Below, in pieces: positions 43,374 through 51,885 of a DNA stretch of 64,000 nucleotides (positions are counted from its first letter, which is position 1; each line of letters starts with the position of its first letter). A model generated the notes under the pieces. The model searched no databases. It was not told the origin of the DNA and saw only the letters and a list, made by a program, of their open reading frames with translations. Origin of the DNA: Tumebacillus lacus (GTDB taxonomy: Bacteria > Bacillota > Bacilli > Tumebacillales > Tumebacillaceae); NCBI RefSeq assembly GCF_026410385.1, contig NZ_JAPMLT010000004.1, positions 62,001 through 126,000 of the forward strand. The letters are read 5' to 3'. A program made the translations under genes and the position numbers.

Positions 43374-43808
43374 ATGGCAGGCGACCGCAAAGATCCTTAC
43401 CGCAAGTTTCGATTCCGCGTGGAGATCGAAGGCATCCAGCAAGCGGGCTTCAGCGAAGTGTCCGGCTATGATGCATCGCTCGACGTGGTCGAGTACCGCG
43501 AAGGCAATATGAGCATCACCCCCCGCAAAATGCCGGGTCTGGCCAAGTACGGGAACATCACGCTCAAATGGGGCGTGACCGATTCGATGGACCTGTACAA
43601 GTGGATGGAAGACTGCATCAACGGCAACGTCACCCGCAAGACGGTGACGATCATCGCGATCAATGAAAAGCAAGAAGACGTGTCGACGTGGACCGTCAGC
43701 GAAGCATGGCCGATGAAATACACCGCCCCCGACTGGAACGCGACCGCGTCCGAAGTCGGCATTGAGTCGATGGAACTGGCTCATGAAGGCATGAAACGCA
43801 CGAAGTAA
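43374..43808 (+). CDS. Inner tube protein (Afp1/gp19-type)
   Basis: 144 residues of the T4 gp19/Hcp-like tube family. Typical opening D-P-Y-R-K-F-R-F-R-V-E-I-E-G-I, then F-S-E-V-S-G-Y-D and W-M-E-D-C-I-N-G. Polymerises inside the sheath as the delivery channel. Nineteen bases after the sheath; followed by the longest gap in the early operon, which contains a possible regulatory fold. Confidence 0.94.
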   Translation: MAGDRKDPYRKFRFRVEIEGIQQAGFSEVSGYDASLDVVEYREGNMSITPRKMPGLAKYGNITLKWGVTDSMDLYKWMEDCINGNVTRKTVTIIAINEKQEDVSTWTVSEAWPMKYTAPDWNATASEVGIESMELAHEGMKRTK

Positions 43809-43844
43809 GGTCTGAAGCATGACATCATTTGAGGTTTTGGGTTT

Positions 43845-43900
43845 GGAGGACGGGAGATGGCTTCCGTTCTCCTCCTCTTGCCTCTGACATCTGAGGAGGA
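43845..43900 (+). promoter_or_regulatory. Alternative mRNA helices that can hide a Shine-Dalgarno site
   Basis: TCCTCCTC (43870-43877) is the exact complement of the ribosome site GAGGAGGA (43893-43900) of the next gene, and its first six bases also pair with GGAGGA at 43845-43850. The two helices exclude each other. It may set the output of the assembly gene below that of the abundant tube protein. Inference from complementarity only. Confidence 0.4.
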
Positions 43901-43906
43901 ACTGGG

Positions 43907-44287
43907 ATGGCTTTTAAGACAGAGTTTGAATTTGAACTGCCGCGCGGCTATGTGGATGAGGAAGGCACGCTGCACAAGCGCGGTGTGATGCGCCTCGCGA
44001 CGGCGGCCGACGAGATTTTGCCGATGCGCGATCAGCGGGTGCAGCAAAACCCGAGCTACCTGACGATCATCCTGCTCGCTCGCGTGGTGACGCGACTGGG
44101 CGATGTGCGGGCGATCGATACCCGTGTGATCGAAAAGTTGTTTACGGCCGACCTGGCGTTTTTGCAAAATCTGTACCGTCAGATCAACGAGTTGGACTCG
44201 ACGATGGCGAAGGTGACCTGCCCGAAGTGCGAGCATGAGCACGAGGTGGACATGGCTTTTTTGACGGCGACGGGGACGGGCTTTTAG
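43907..44287 (+). CDS. eCIS tail-assembly-like protein with CxxC end (Mu gp41-like position)
   Basis: 126 residues. Begins F-E-F-E-L-P-R-G-Y, then a helical part typical of small phage tail-assembly proteins (L-A-T-A-A-D-E-I-L, then I-L-L-A-R-V-V). It ends with C-P-K-C and H-E-H-E, a possible half zinc ribbon. It sits after the first tube gene, as gpG/gp41-type chaperones do in phages. A slippery T-TTT-TTG at 44257-44263 would move some ribosomes into the DUF6760 frame. Confidence 0.8.
   Translation: MAFKTEFEFELPRGYVDEEGTLHKRGVMRLATAADEILPMRDQRVQQNPSYLTIILLARVVTRLGDVRAIDTRVIEKLFTADLAFLQNLYRQINELDSTMAKVTCPKCEHEHEVDMAFLTATGTGF
44257..44263 (+). promoter_or_regulatory. Candidate programmed -1 frameshift site (T TTT TTG)
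   Basis: In the frame of the 43907 gene the codons read GCT TTT TTG, giving the X XXY YYZ heptamer T TTT TTG. After a -1 slip the next codons (GAC GGC GAC and on) run without a stop into the 44296-44472 frame. The predicted fusion has 119 residues from the first frame plus 69 from the second, 188 in all. Phage tail-assembly genes in this position use the same trick. Confidence 0.6.
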
Positions 44288-44295
44288 GATATCCG

Positions 44296-44472
44296 GTGGA
44301 AAAGATTTATGAGGAAGCGTCGTTCATCGCTTACTATTTTCACTGGCCGCACGATGACATCATGGAGATGGAACATCGGGAGCGGCGGCGGTGGTGCGAT
44401 GAGATCTCGCGCATCAACCGCAAGTTGAACGACGAGCCGGAAAATCCGTTTGACGTCTTCGGAAAGAGGTGA
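44296..44472 (+). CDS. DUF6760-like small eCIS protein (or frameshift extension)
   Basis: 58 residues from GTG 44296: V-E-K-I-Y-E-E-A-S-F-I-A-Y-Y-F-H-W, then M-E-H-R-E-R-R-R-W. This is the pattern of the ~60-residue protein found in eCIS loci (DUF6760). AGGA lies six bases upstream. The frame is open upstream through G-Y-P and across the end of the previous gene, so it may be made mainly as a -1 frameshift fusion. It lies just before the second tube gene. Confidence 0.8.
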   Translation: MEKIYEEASFIAYYFHWPHDDIMEMEHRERRRWCDEISRINRKLNDEPENPFDVFGKR

Positions 44473-44478
44473 CGCGCC

Positions 44479-44916
44479 GTGGCGACGATGAGCCGGCCGA
44501 ACGGGTCGTTTCGTTTTCGAGTGGAGCTGGACGGGATCGAGGTCGCCGGGTTCTCGGAAGTGTCGGGACTGCAGGCAGAGACCGAGTATGAGGAGTATTT
44601 TGAAGGCGGGCTCAATTCGCACCCGCATCGGTTTGCCAAGCGGACGAAGTATCCGCCGCTCGTGTTGAAGCGCGGGGTGACGGACGCTTGGGAACTGTGG
44701 GAGTGGTATGAAGATGTGATCAATGGCAAGATCGTGCGCAAGACCGGGGCGATCGCGATGGTGGATCTGGCTGGCAATGAGTTGCGCCGGTGGGATTTTT
44801 CCGGGGCGTATCCGGTGAAATGGCACGGGCCGGACTTTAATGCGTCGCAGAGCGCGGTGGCGATTGAGACGCTGGAACTGGTACATGATGGCTGGAAGAA
44901 GGGGCAGAAGAAATGA
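44479..44916 (+). CDS. Second tube protein / tube initiator (Afp5-type)
   Basis: 145 residues of the gp19-like family, clearly related to the first tube protein: R-P-N-G-S-F-R-F-R-V-E-L-D-G-I and F-S-E-V-S-G-L-Q, then E-D-V-I-N-G-K-I. GTG start with AGAGGTG nine bases upstream. In eCIS the second tube protein links the tube to the baseplate hub. Overlaps the next gene by four bases. Confidence 0.93.
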   Translation: MATMSRPNGSFRFRVELDGIEVAGFSEVSGLQAETEYEEYFEGGLNSHPHRFAKRTKYPPLVLKRGVTDAWELWEWYEDVINGKIVRKTGAIAMVDLAGNELRRWDFSGAYPVKWHGPDFNASQSAVAIETLELVHDGWKKGQKK

Positions 44917-47900
44917 TCTCGCACAAACTCATGCAACCCTCGTCTTTGAAGAACTCTTTGCAGCCGGTCCGGACTTTGGATGGCGCGTTTGCGCTGGGGA
45001 TTTTGGAGAAGTACGGCTATGCGGTGGAGGATTATCTGGGGTTGTTGAGGTTGGTGTTCCGCGAGGCCGGATGGGACGGCGAAGCGGAGCAGGACGAGGT
45101 CTCGCAGGCGGAGCGATGGCGTGAGTGGATCGTCCAGTTGCAAGGACAGGTGGAGAGTCTCGAACGCGCGGGCAAAGGATATTTGCAGCCCGTGATCGCG
45201 CAGCAGCGGGTGGTCGAGCGGCTGGAGCGAGTCGTGGAGCGGACGATGGCCACAGACAGGATGCGGGATCGTGCCGGCAACGGCCGGGGTGACGAGCGTC
45301 AACCGGCAGGAAATGCGGGTGCGCCGACGGCGTCGCGCGGGCTCGTGCAGAGGGCGCAAGTCCCGGCTTGGACGCAGGCTGTCGGTCGAGCGGAGGCGCA
45401 ACAGAGGCTGGACGTGCTGGTGCGGCAGATGCTCGGGCAGCGAGGTGGAGAGGTTGTCTATCAGGACAGGCTTCCGGCTTTGGGGCAGGCAAATGATGCA
45501 GGGCTCAGAACGGCCGTCCAGCAGGTATGGCGGGATGTGGTGTTCGGCGCGAGGACGGGAAGGGATGGCGAGAACGGTCTCGCCGGAAGCAACGGCCCAG
45601 GCGGTGCGCAAGGGCTGACGGGACGTGCGGGCATCGTCGGTGCGAGCGCAAAGGATGGTTCCCGAAGTCTCGACGGACAAGCCGGGGAGCAGGGAAGGAA
45701 CGGCTCTGACGGGATCAGCGGACTGAGCGGACTGCATGGAATCCTGCGAGCGATCGGGCTCGACGGACCGACAGGAGAAAGAGGTCTGCGAGGGCTTCAT
45801 GGTCTGAGCGGACTTGGTGGTGCGAAGGGCATCGACGGTCTGAGTAGATTTGGTGGTGCAAGTGGCATCGACGGTTTGCGAGGACTTGGTGGTGCAAGTG
45901 GCATCGACGGTCTGAGTGGATTGGGTGTAAATGGCATCGACGGTCTGCGAGGATTTGATGGTGCAAATAGCATCGACGGTCTGCGAGGATTTGATGGTGC
46001 AAATAGCATCGACGGTCTGCGAGGATTTGGTGTAAATGGCATCAATGCTCTGAGCGGATTTGGTGCAAGCGGCATCAACAGTCTGCGAGGATTTATCGGT
46101 GCAAATGGCATCTACGGTCTGCGTGGATTTAGTGGTGCGAATGGCATCAATGGTCTAAGCGGATTTATCGGTGCAAATGGCATCAGCGGTCTGAACGGAT
46201 TTATCACTGCAAATGGCATCAACGGTTTGAACGGATTTATCACTGCAAATGGCATCAATGGTCTAAACGGATTTATTGGTGCGAATGGTATCAACGGTCT
46301 GAACGGATTTATCGCTGCAAATGGCATCAATGGTCTGAACGGATTTATCGGTGCGAATGGCATCAACGGTTTGAACGGATTTATCACTGCAAATGGCATC
46401 AATGGTCTAAACGGATTTATTGGTGCGAATGGTATCAACGGTCTGAACGGATTTATCGCTGCAAATGGCATCAATGGTCTAAACGGATTTAATGGTGCGA
46501 ATGGCATCAACGGTCTGAACGGATTTATCGGTGCAAATGGCATCAACGGTCTGAACGGAATTATCGCTGCAAATGGCATAAATGGTCTAAACGGATTTAG
46601 TGGTGCGAATGGCATCAACGGTCTGAACGGATTTATCGGTGCAAATGGCATCAATGGTTTGCGAGGATCTATTGGTGCAAATGGCATCAACGTTCTGAAT
46701 AGATTTGGTGGTACGAATGGCATCGATGGTCTAAACGGATTTGGCGGTGTCGATGGATTCAACGGGCTGTATGAACTTGTTGTAGCAAATAGATTCAACG
46801 CATTGAATGGATCTGCTGTAGCAAGGGCAATCAGCGGTCTAATCGGTTTCACAGGAGCAAATGGCTTCAACGGTCTCAATGGCTTAGCGGAAGCAAAAGG
46901 CTCCAATGGTTCGAATGGATTCGCAGGAATAAATGGCATCTACGGTCTGAACGGATTTGCTGGTGGAAGTGGCATCAACGGTCTGAACGGATTTATCAGA
47001 GCAAGTGGCATCAACGGTTTGAACGGATTCGCCGGAACAAGCGGCTTCAACGGTCTGAATGGATTCGCCGGTGCAAGTGGCATCAACGGTCTGAACGGAT
47101 TTACCGGGGTAAGAGGCTTTGATGGTTTGAACGGATTCGCCAGTGTAAGTGGCATCAACGGTCTGAACGGATTTACCGGGGTAAGAGGCTTTGATGGTTT
47201 AAACGGATACGCTGGAGCAAATGGCTTGGATGGATCTGTTGGGGCAAGCGGGATCAACGGATGGAACGGACTTTTTGGAGTAAGAGGTTTGATTGGACGT
47301 AACGGGCTAGATGGTCTGAGCAAGATGATTGGAAGCAACGGGATCAATCGTCTGAACGGTTTTCTAGGAATGACTGTCCTCCAACGCCTGAGTGGTTGGA
47401 ACGGTGTCCATCGTTTCGATGGATTCGAAGGGATACAGGGTCTCAACAGGTTAATCTGGGCCAGTGGCTTGAGAGGGCTGGAAGGACTTGTCGGCGATCA
47501 ATTGCTCCGTGGTTTGAACGGACGAGATGGAGCCGATGGACAGAATGGACAAGTCGGGGCGAATGGTCTCGACGGTTCAAACGGACTCGCTGGACTTATT
47601 GGTCAAAGCGGGGTAAATGGTCTCGCTGGACGGAATGGATGGCGAGGACTCAGTGGTCTTCTTGGATCGAATGGACTCACGGGGAGCATCGGTCTCCCTG
47701 GAGGAAATGGTTTCAATGGCATAGCAGGTTCTTCTGGAGCAACTGCACTCAACTGGAGCTACGGGCTTCTGTGGGACAGCATGTCCAGTTCGATAAATGT
47801 GTTTCGAGCGGTCAACAGTCTCGGAAGAGACGATGTGATGCAATTCGTTGATCAATTGCGTGGAGAGAACGGTGTAAACGGCGCGAATGGAAGCCGTGGA

Positions 47901-49256
47901 GCCGATGGTTGGAACCGAAATGAGATCCAGCGTGTGACCGAGATACTTCGTACACTCCGTGGAAATCCGGGGGGGAACGGGCTGAACGGGATTGCTGGAT
48001 TGACTGGATCGCCCGGAGTGCGTGGTTTACATGGCACGAACGGGCTGAATGGAATCGCAAGTCTGTTTGGATTTATTGGATCACCCGGAGTGCGCGGATT
48101 AACGGGCACGAACGGGTTGAATGGAATAGCAAATCTGTTTGGACTTATTGGATCGCCCGGAGTGCGTGGTTTACATGGCACGAACGGGCTGAATGGAATC
48201 GCAAGTCTGCCTGGACTTATTGGATCACCCGCAGTACCCGGATTAACGGGCACGAACGGGTTGAATGGAATCGCAAGTCTGCTTGGACTTATTGGATCAC
48301 CCGGAGTGCGTGGATGGAACGGCCTGAACGGGCTGAATGGAATCGCAAGTCTGCTTGGACTTATCGGATCACCTAGAGTACCCGGATTAACCGGCCTGAA
48401 CGGGCTGAATGGTATGGCCGGGCTCCTTGGATTGAATGGGCGATCCGGGCTGAGTGGGAGGTACGAGCCCAACGGGAGCGACGGAAGACTCATTTGGAAC
48501 GGTTTGAACGGCAGCGGTGGTCTGCGCGGGTGGAACGGTCGCATCGGGATGACGGTGTTGCGTGAATTCGTCGGCAGTCTGCCCGGTTTGAACGGACTCG
48601 ATGGAAGCGATGGATTCAATGGACTCGACGGTCGGCCTGGCAACAACGGTTTGCCCGGCTGGACCGAGACCGGCGCTCTGCGCACGATCTTCCGAGTGAC
48701 TGGTGGAATGGGGCTCCGCGGTCTGAACGGCGCGGACGGCATCGGCCTGAGAGTGCAGGGAGTGAACGGGATACATGGAGCTGCCGGTCAGCGTGGACAA
48801 GAGGGGCGCAACGGACTCGACGGCCAGCCCGGCCAGCGCGTCCTCCACGGACAGCACAGTCCGGACGGCCGAGATGCCCGCACGGCACATCGGCTGCACA
48901 GCCCCGCCGAACGCAACCCGACCGCCACCCTCACTTCCACCGACGACCTCGTCCGCCGCCTGCTCCAACGCTCTCGCCGCTCGGCCGATCTGACGCAGGA
49001 GCAGCCTTTCCCGGACGAACGCTACGACACCGTCCTCGCGCACAAAAAGCCGTCGCAACCGGCCGCACCGCCGGAGTCGGCTGCTCAAGCGGCGCAGATC
49101 ACCGCCGCATCGAACGCCCCGTCGCACCAAACGCCTTGGCAGCTCCCTTCGCCGATACCGGGGGAGCAGAACTTCGACATGGACCGGTTTCTCGACCGCG
49201 TCTACTCGGAGATGGAACGACGCATTCGCGACGAACAGCAACGCTGGGGCCTGTAA
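44913..49256 (+). CDS. 1447-residue Gly-X-Y repeat protein in the tape-measure slot
   Basis: ATG overlaps the tube stop (ATGA). Residues 1-200 are helical with no signal peptide. Residues about 205-1310 are a collagen-like array with Gly at every third position but rich in Asn, Leu, Ile and Phe and poor in Pro. The commonest unit is G-I-N-G-L-N-G-F-I-G-A-N (36 bp); a 24-residue unit with G-S-P-G-V-R-G follows later. Short helical breaks occur near residues 810-870 and 950-1010. The last ~100 residues are Pro/Gln-rich, ending in a charged helix (F-L-D-R-V-Y-S-E-M-E-R-R). No other tape-measure or fibre candidate exists in the operon. Function unproven. Confidence 0.75.
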   Translation: MISHKLMQPSSLKNSLQPVRTLDGAFALGILEKYGYAVEDYLGLLRLVFREAGWDGEAEQDEVSQAERWREWIVQLQGQVESLERAGKGYLQPVIAQQRVVERLERVVERTMATDRMRDRAGNGRGDERQPAGNAGAPTASRGLVQRAQVPAWTQAVGRAEAQQRLDVLVRQMLGQRGGEVVYQDRLPALGQANDAGLRTAVQQVWRDVVFGARTGRDGENGLAGSNGPGGAQGLTGRAGIVGASAKDGSRSLDGQAGEQGRNGSDGISGLSGLHGILRAIGLDGPTGERGLRGLHGLSGLGGAKGIDGLSRFGGASGIDGLRGLGGASGIDGLSGLGVNGIDGLRGFDGANSIDGLRGFDGANSIDGLRGFGVNGINALSGFGASGINSLRGFIGANGIYGLRGFSGANGINGLSGFIGANGISGLNGFITANGINGLNGFITANGINGLNGFIGANGINGLNGFIAANGINGLNGFIGANGINGLNGFITANGINGLNGFIGANGINGLNGFIAANGINGLNGFNGANGINGLNGFIGANGINGLNGIIAANGINGLNGFSGANGINGLNGFIGANGINGLRGSIGANGINVLNRFGGTNGIDGLNGFGGVDGFNGLYELVVANRFNALNGSAVARAISGLIGFTGANGFNGLNGLAEAKGSNGSNGFAGINGIYGLNGFAGGSGINGLNGFIRASGINGLNGFAGTSGFNGLNGFAGASGINGLNGFTGVRGFDGLNGFASVSGINGLNGFTGVRGFDGLNGYAGANGLDGSVGASGINGWNGLFGVRGLIGRNGLDGLSKMIGSNGINRLNGFLGMTVLQRLSGWNGVHRFDGFEGIQGLNRLIWASGLRGLEGLVGDQLLRGLNGRDGADGQNGQVGANGLDGSNGLAGLIGQSGVNGLAGRNGWRGLSGLLGSNGLTGSIGLPGGNGFNGIAGSSGATALNWSYGLLWDSMSSSINVFRAVNSLGRDDVMQFVDQLRGENGVNGANGSRGADGWNRNEIQRVTEILRTLRGNPGGNGLNGIAGLTGSPGVRGLHGTNGLNGIASLFGFIGSPGVRGLTGTNGLNGIANLFGLIGSPGVRGLHGTNGLNGIASLPGLIGSPAVPGLTGTNGLNGIASLLGLIGSPGVRGWNGLNGLNGIASLLGLIGSPRVPGLTGLNGLNGMAGLLGLNGRSGLSGRYEPNGSDGRLIWNGLNGSGGLRGWNGRIGMTVLREFVGSLPGLNGLDGSDGFNGLDGRPGNNGLPGWTETGALRTIFRVTGGMGLRGLNGADGIGLRVQGVNGIHGAAGQRGQEGRNGLDGQPGQRVLHGQHSPDGRDARTAHRLHSPAERNPTATLTSTDDLVRRLLQRSRRSADLTQEQPFPDERYDTVLAHKKPSQPAAPPESAAQAAQITAASNAPSHQTPWQLPSPIPGEQNFDMDRFLDRVYSEMERRIRDEQQRWGL
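45828..47230 (+). repeat. Tandem 36-bp coding repeats (GINGLNGFIGAN unit)
   Basis: Period 36 bp with occasional 33-bp copies, best preserved at about 46070-46740 where neighbouring copies differ by a few bases. Near-identical blocks recur in groups of three (36 x 3), pointing to unequal recombination. It is coding throughout, so it is not a CRISPR array. Confidence 0.9.
48003..48430 (+). repeat. Tandem 72-bp coding repeats (24-residue unit)
   Basis: About six copies of a unit reading G-S-P-G-V-R-G-L-H-G-T-N-G-L-N-G-I-A-S-L within the Gly-X-Y protein. Copies alternate between G-V-R-G-L-H/T-G and G/A-V-P-G-L-T-G variants. Confidence 0.85.
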
Positions 49257-49294
49257 CCGCCCTGGCCAAGACTGCCTGACAAGGAGGCTCACCG

Positions 49295-49915
49295 ATGGGT
49301 TTGGAAAAAGCAACGATCATCGTCGTCGGCAAAAACACGAAAATCCCGGTCCTCTTCAATCCGACCGAATACTCGCTCTCCTCCGGCAACAGCTACGCCT
49401 GGCACAAAGTCCCCGGCCTGAACCAGCCGATCGCCCAATACATCATCGGGGAGACTCCGACACTGACGATGGACCTGTTTTTCGACACGTCGGAGAAAAA
49501 GTCGGACGTCCGCACCTACACGAAAAAGGTCAGCGGCCTGCTCAACGTCGACAAAGACCTGCATGCGCCGCCCGTCGTCGTCTTTGTCTGGGGCTCGCTC
49601 TCCTTTAAAGGCATCGTCGAAAAAGTCTCGCAGAAATTTACCATGTTCCTCGAATCGGGCATCCCCGTCCGCGCGACCTTGAACATCACCTTCCGCGAAT
49701 ACAAGACGATGAAAGAGCAATGGAGCGAGATCCCCCGCCAGTCGGCCGACCGCACCAAACACAAGATGCTCAGCGAAGGCGACCAACTCTGGATGATCGC
49801 CGAACACGAATATGAAGACCCCGGCCTCTGGCGTTCCATCGCCGACGCCAACAGCATCGACAACCCGCGCCGCTTGGAGACGGGCCGCCGGATCACCATC
49901 CCGCGTTTGGAGTAG
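49295..49915 (+). CDS. LysM-containing eCIS hub protein (Afp7-type)
   Basis: 206 residues. The N-terminal ~150 residues match the CIS tube-baseplate adaptor (P-V-L-F-N-P-T-E-Y-S-L and F-F-D-T-S). The C-terminal LysM-like domain has G-D-Q-L-W-M-I-A and a final R-I-T-I-P-R-L. Located between the repeat protein and the gpD-like hub, as in other eCIS. AAGGAGG precedes the ATG. Confidence 0.92.
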   Translation: MGLEKATIIVVGKNTKIPVLFNPTEYSLSSGNSYAWHKVPGLNQPIAQYIIGETPTLTMDLFFDTSEKKSDVRTYTKKVSGLLNVDKDLHAPPVVVFVWGSLSFKGIVEKVSQKFTMFLESGIPVRATLNITFREYKTMKEQWSEIPRQSADRTKHKMLSEGDQLWMIAEHEYEDPGLWRSIADANSIDNPRRLETGRRITIPRLE

Positions 49916-49928
49916 GAGGAGGAACCGC

Positions 49929-51026
49929 ATGGCAGACGTACCTTTTGACAAGACCTCTTACAAATTTGACGATCTGGAGAAAAAATACCGCAGTTTCTTC
50001 GCTCCCGCCTACGAGGTGGTGATCGACGGCGTCAACCTCATCCGCCAGAGCGTGGCGATCACCAGCGTCACCGTCAACACGACGGCTCAGAGCAAGTACG
50101 ACACCTGTTCCTTCACGGTCAGCAACGCGTACGATCTCGTCAAGCGCGATTTCCAGTGGCTCGACTCGTACTTTGTGCTCGGCAAATATGTCGAGGTCAA
50201 ATTTGGCTATGTGGACAAGTTTGTGACGGTGTTTTACGGGGTGATCCACAAGGTCGACCTGAAATACCCGAGCGACGGCAACCCGACGATCACCGTCGCC
50301 GCAGCCGACCTGTCTTTTCTCATGCAAAAAGGCTCGACGTTCGTGCAGTTGAAAAATAAAAAATTCAGCGACGTCGCGAAAGACATCGGCGGTCAGTACG
50401 GGCTGTCGGTGGAGGCGGATGACACGAAGATCACGCATCTGCAGATCCCGCGCTTTGGCAAAGACGATTTTACGTTTTTGCGGGAGTTGGCGCAGCAGAT
50501 CCACTATGAGTTTTTTGTGGTTGGGAAAAAGATGTATTTCCGCAAAAAAGTCTACAGCCAGGCGCCCGTCGTGACGCTGATGTTCGGCAAGCATCTGCGG
50601 TCGTTCAGCACGTCGATGGATCTCTCCGAACAGGTCAGCAAGGTGATCGTGCACGGCCAGCTCCCGGACAAGCCGGAGCTGATCGAAGCGACAGCCGAGT
50701 CGGTCACGAAGATCGGCAGCAACTCCAAGACGGGCAAGGATATCATCAAATCGGTGTTTGAAAAGACCGAGACCATCTACACGAACGCGACGTCGAAGGA
50801 CGAAGCGCAGATGTACGCCGACGCGATCCTCAACCGCCGTGCGATGGAGTTGATCAAAGGCGACGGGGAGTGCATCGGACTGCCGGAGATGCGGGCGGGT
50901 CTGTTTGTGAAGTTGGAGGGTGTGGGGAAGAAATTTAACCAGCCGCTCTATCTGGAGTCGGTGACGCACTCGATCACGAGCGGCGGCTACATCACGAAAT
51001 TTAACGTCAGGGGGAACGCCGTATGA
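49929..51026 (+). CDS. Baseplate hub protein (phage late control D/gp27-like, Afp8 N-part)
   Basis: 365 residues. Gene D-type pattern: Y-E-V-V-I-D-G near the start, D-T-C-S-F-T-V, the V-E-V-K-F-G-Y block and F-T-F-L-R-E-L-A near residue 180. ATG 49929 is chosen for GGAGGAGG upstream; longer in-frame starts lie in the LysM gene. It overlaps the spike gene, so the VgrG-like protein is split in two here: hub and spike are separate genes. Confidence 0.9.
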   Translation: MADVPFDKTSYKFDDLEKKYRSFFAPAYEVVIDGVNLIRQSVAITSVTVNTTAQSKYDTCSFTVSNAYDLVKRDFQWLDSYFVLGKYVEVKFGYVDKFVTVFYGVIHKVDLKYPSDGNPTITVAAADLSFLMQKGSTFVQLKNKKFSDVAKDIGGQYGLSVEADDTKITHLQIPRFGKDDFTFLRELAQQIHYEFFVVGKKMYFRKKVYSQAPVVTLMFGKHLRSFSTSMDLSEQVSKVIVHGQLPDKPELIEATAESVTKIGSNSKTGKDIIKSVFEKTETIYTNATSKDEAQMYADAILNRRAMELIKGDGECIGLPEMRAGLFVKLEGVGKKFNQPLYLESVTHSITSGGYITKFNVRGNAV

Positions 51027-51751
51027 TGAATCTGTTCACGCAGCCGTCCGACAGTTTTGCCAACGGGGCGGAGAAGATCAACGGCGTGATGAGCGCGGTG
51101 GTCACCAACAACAAGGACCCGGAAAAGCTCGGGCGCGTCAAGCTGAAGTTTCCGATGCGGCAGGGCGAGGAGGAGACCGACTGGGTGCGCATCGCGACGA
51201 TGATGGGCGGTGTGGCGATGGGGAGCCGCTTTATCCCAGAGGTGGGGGATGAGGTGTTGGTGGCGTTTCAGCTCGGGGAGTACAAGTATCCGTATGTGAT
51301 CGGGATGCTGTGGCACACCGAGGCGAAACCGCCGGAGGACGACGGCAAGGACAAAAACAACCTGCGCCGCATCGTGTCACGACAAGGGCACGAGCTGACG
51401 TTCGACGACAACACGGAAGAGCCCAAGCTCACGGTCAAGACGAAAAAGGGGCACATCCTCGAGATCAACGACAAGACGGACGAGATCAAAATCGCCGACT
51501 CCGGCGGCCAGCACTCGATCACGATCACAGCGGCCAGCAAAAACGAGATCGTGATCAAGAGCGGCGAGTCCACGCTGAAAATGAACGCCAAAGGCGAGGT
51601 CGAGCTGTCCAGCGTAAAAGAGATCAAGGTCAAGTCCACGCAGGTCAATATCGAAGCGAGCGCCTCGATGGAATTGAAGGCCAGCGGCTCGCTGAACATC
51701 AAATCGGACGGCATCGTGTCGATCAAGGGCAGCATGGTCAAGATCAATTAA
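51023..51751 (+). CDS. Central spike protein (VgrG/gp5 OB-fold and beta-helix)
   Basis: 242 residues. OB-fold with G-R-V-K-L-K-F-P and D-W-V-R-I-A near residues 38-60, then a short linker. The end is a regular beta-strand prism (repeating I-x-I/V-K-S patterns through residue 242), as in gp5/VgrG needles. Starts inside the hub stop. The needle end S-I-K-G-S-M-V-K-I-N is partly duplicated after the stop (see repeat). Confidence 0.9.
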   Translation: MMNLFTQPSDSFANGAEKINGVMSAVVTNNKDPEKLGRVKLKFPMRQGEEETDWVRIATMMGGVAMGSRFIPEVGDEVLVAFQLGEYKYPYVIGMLWHTEAKPPEDDGKDKNNLRRIVSRQGHELTFDDNTEEPKLTVKTKKGHILEINDKTDEIKIADSGGQHSITITAASKNEIVIKSGESTLKMNAKGEVELSSVKEIKVKSTQVNIEASASMELKASGSLNIKSDGIVSIKGSMVKIN

Positions 51752-51828
51752 CATCAAGTTGCACGGCATCGTGCCCAACAATGGCAGCATGGTCAAGATC
51801 AATTCACATCTAGTTGCACGGCATCGTG
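51728..51828 (+). repeat. Partial tandem duplication of the spike gene's 3' end
   Basis: A 46-bp segment at 51728-51773 recurs at 51783-51828 with two mismatches (55-bp period). The second copy lies after the spike stop codon and is non-coding, a relic of slippage or of a once longer needle. The gap 51752-51885 holds nothing else that I can identify. Confidence 0.85.
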
Positions 51829-51885
51829 TCGATCAATTCTTCGACCACGCGCTGGATGTAAGAGTTTCGCAGGAGGAGGTGCCTT

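Noticed and set aside
45828-47230. 36-bp direct repeats resembling CRISPR spacing
   Set aside because: The repeats abut without spacers and stay in one reading frame of the Gly-X-Y protein; no cas genes are present.
46112-47446. Long antisense open frames rich in Pro, Phe and Leu
   Set aside because: They are mirror images of the Gly/Asn repeats on the + strand, with no ribosome sites.
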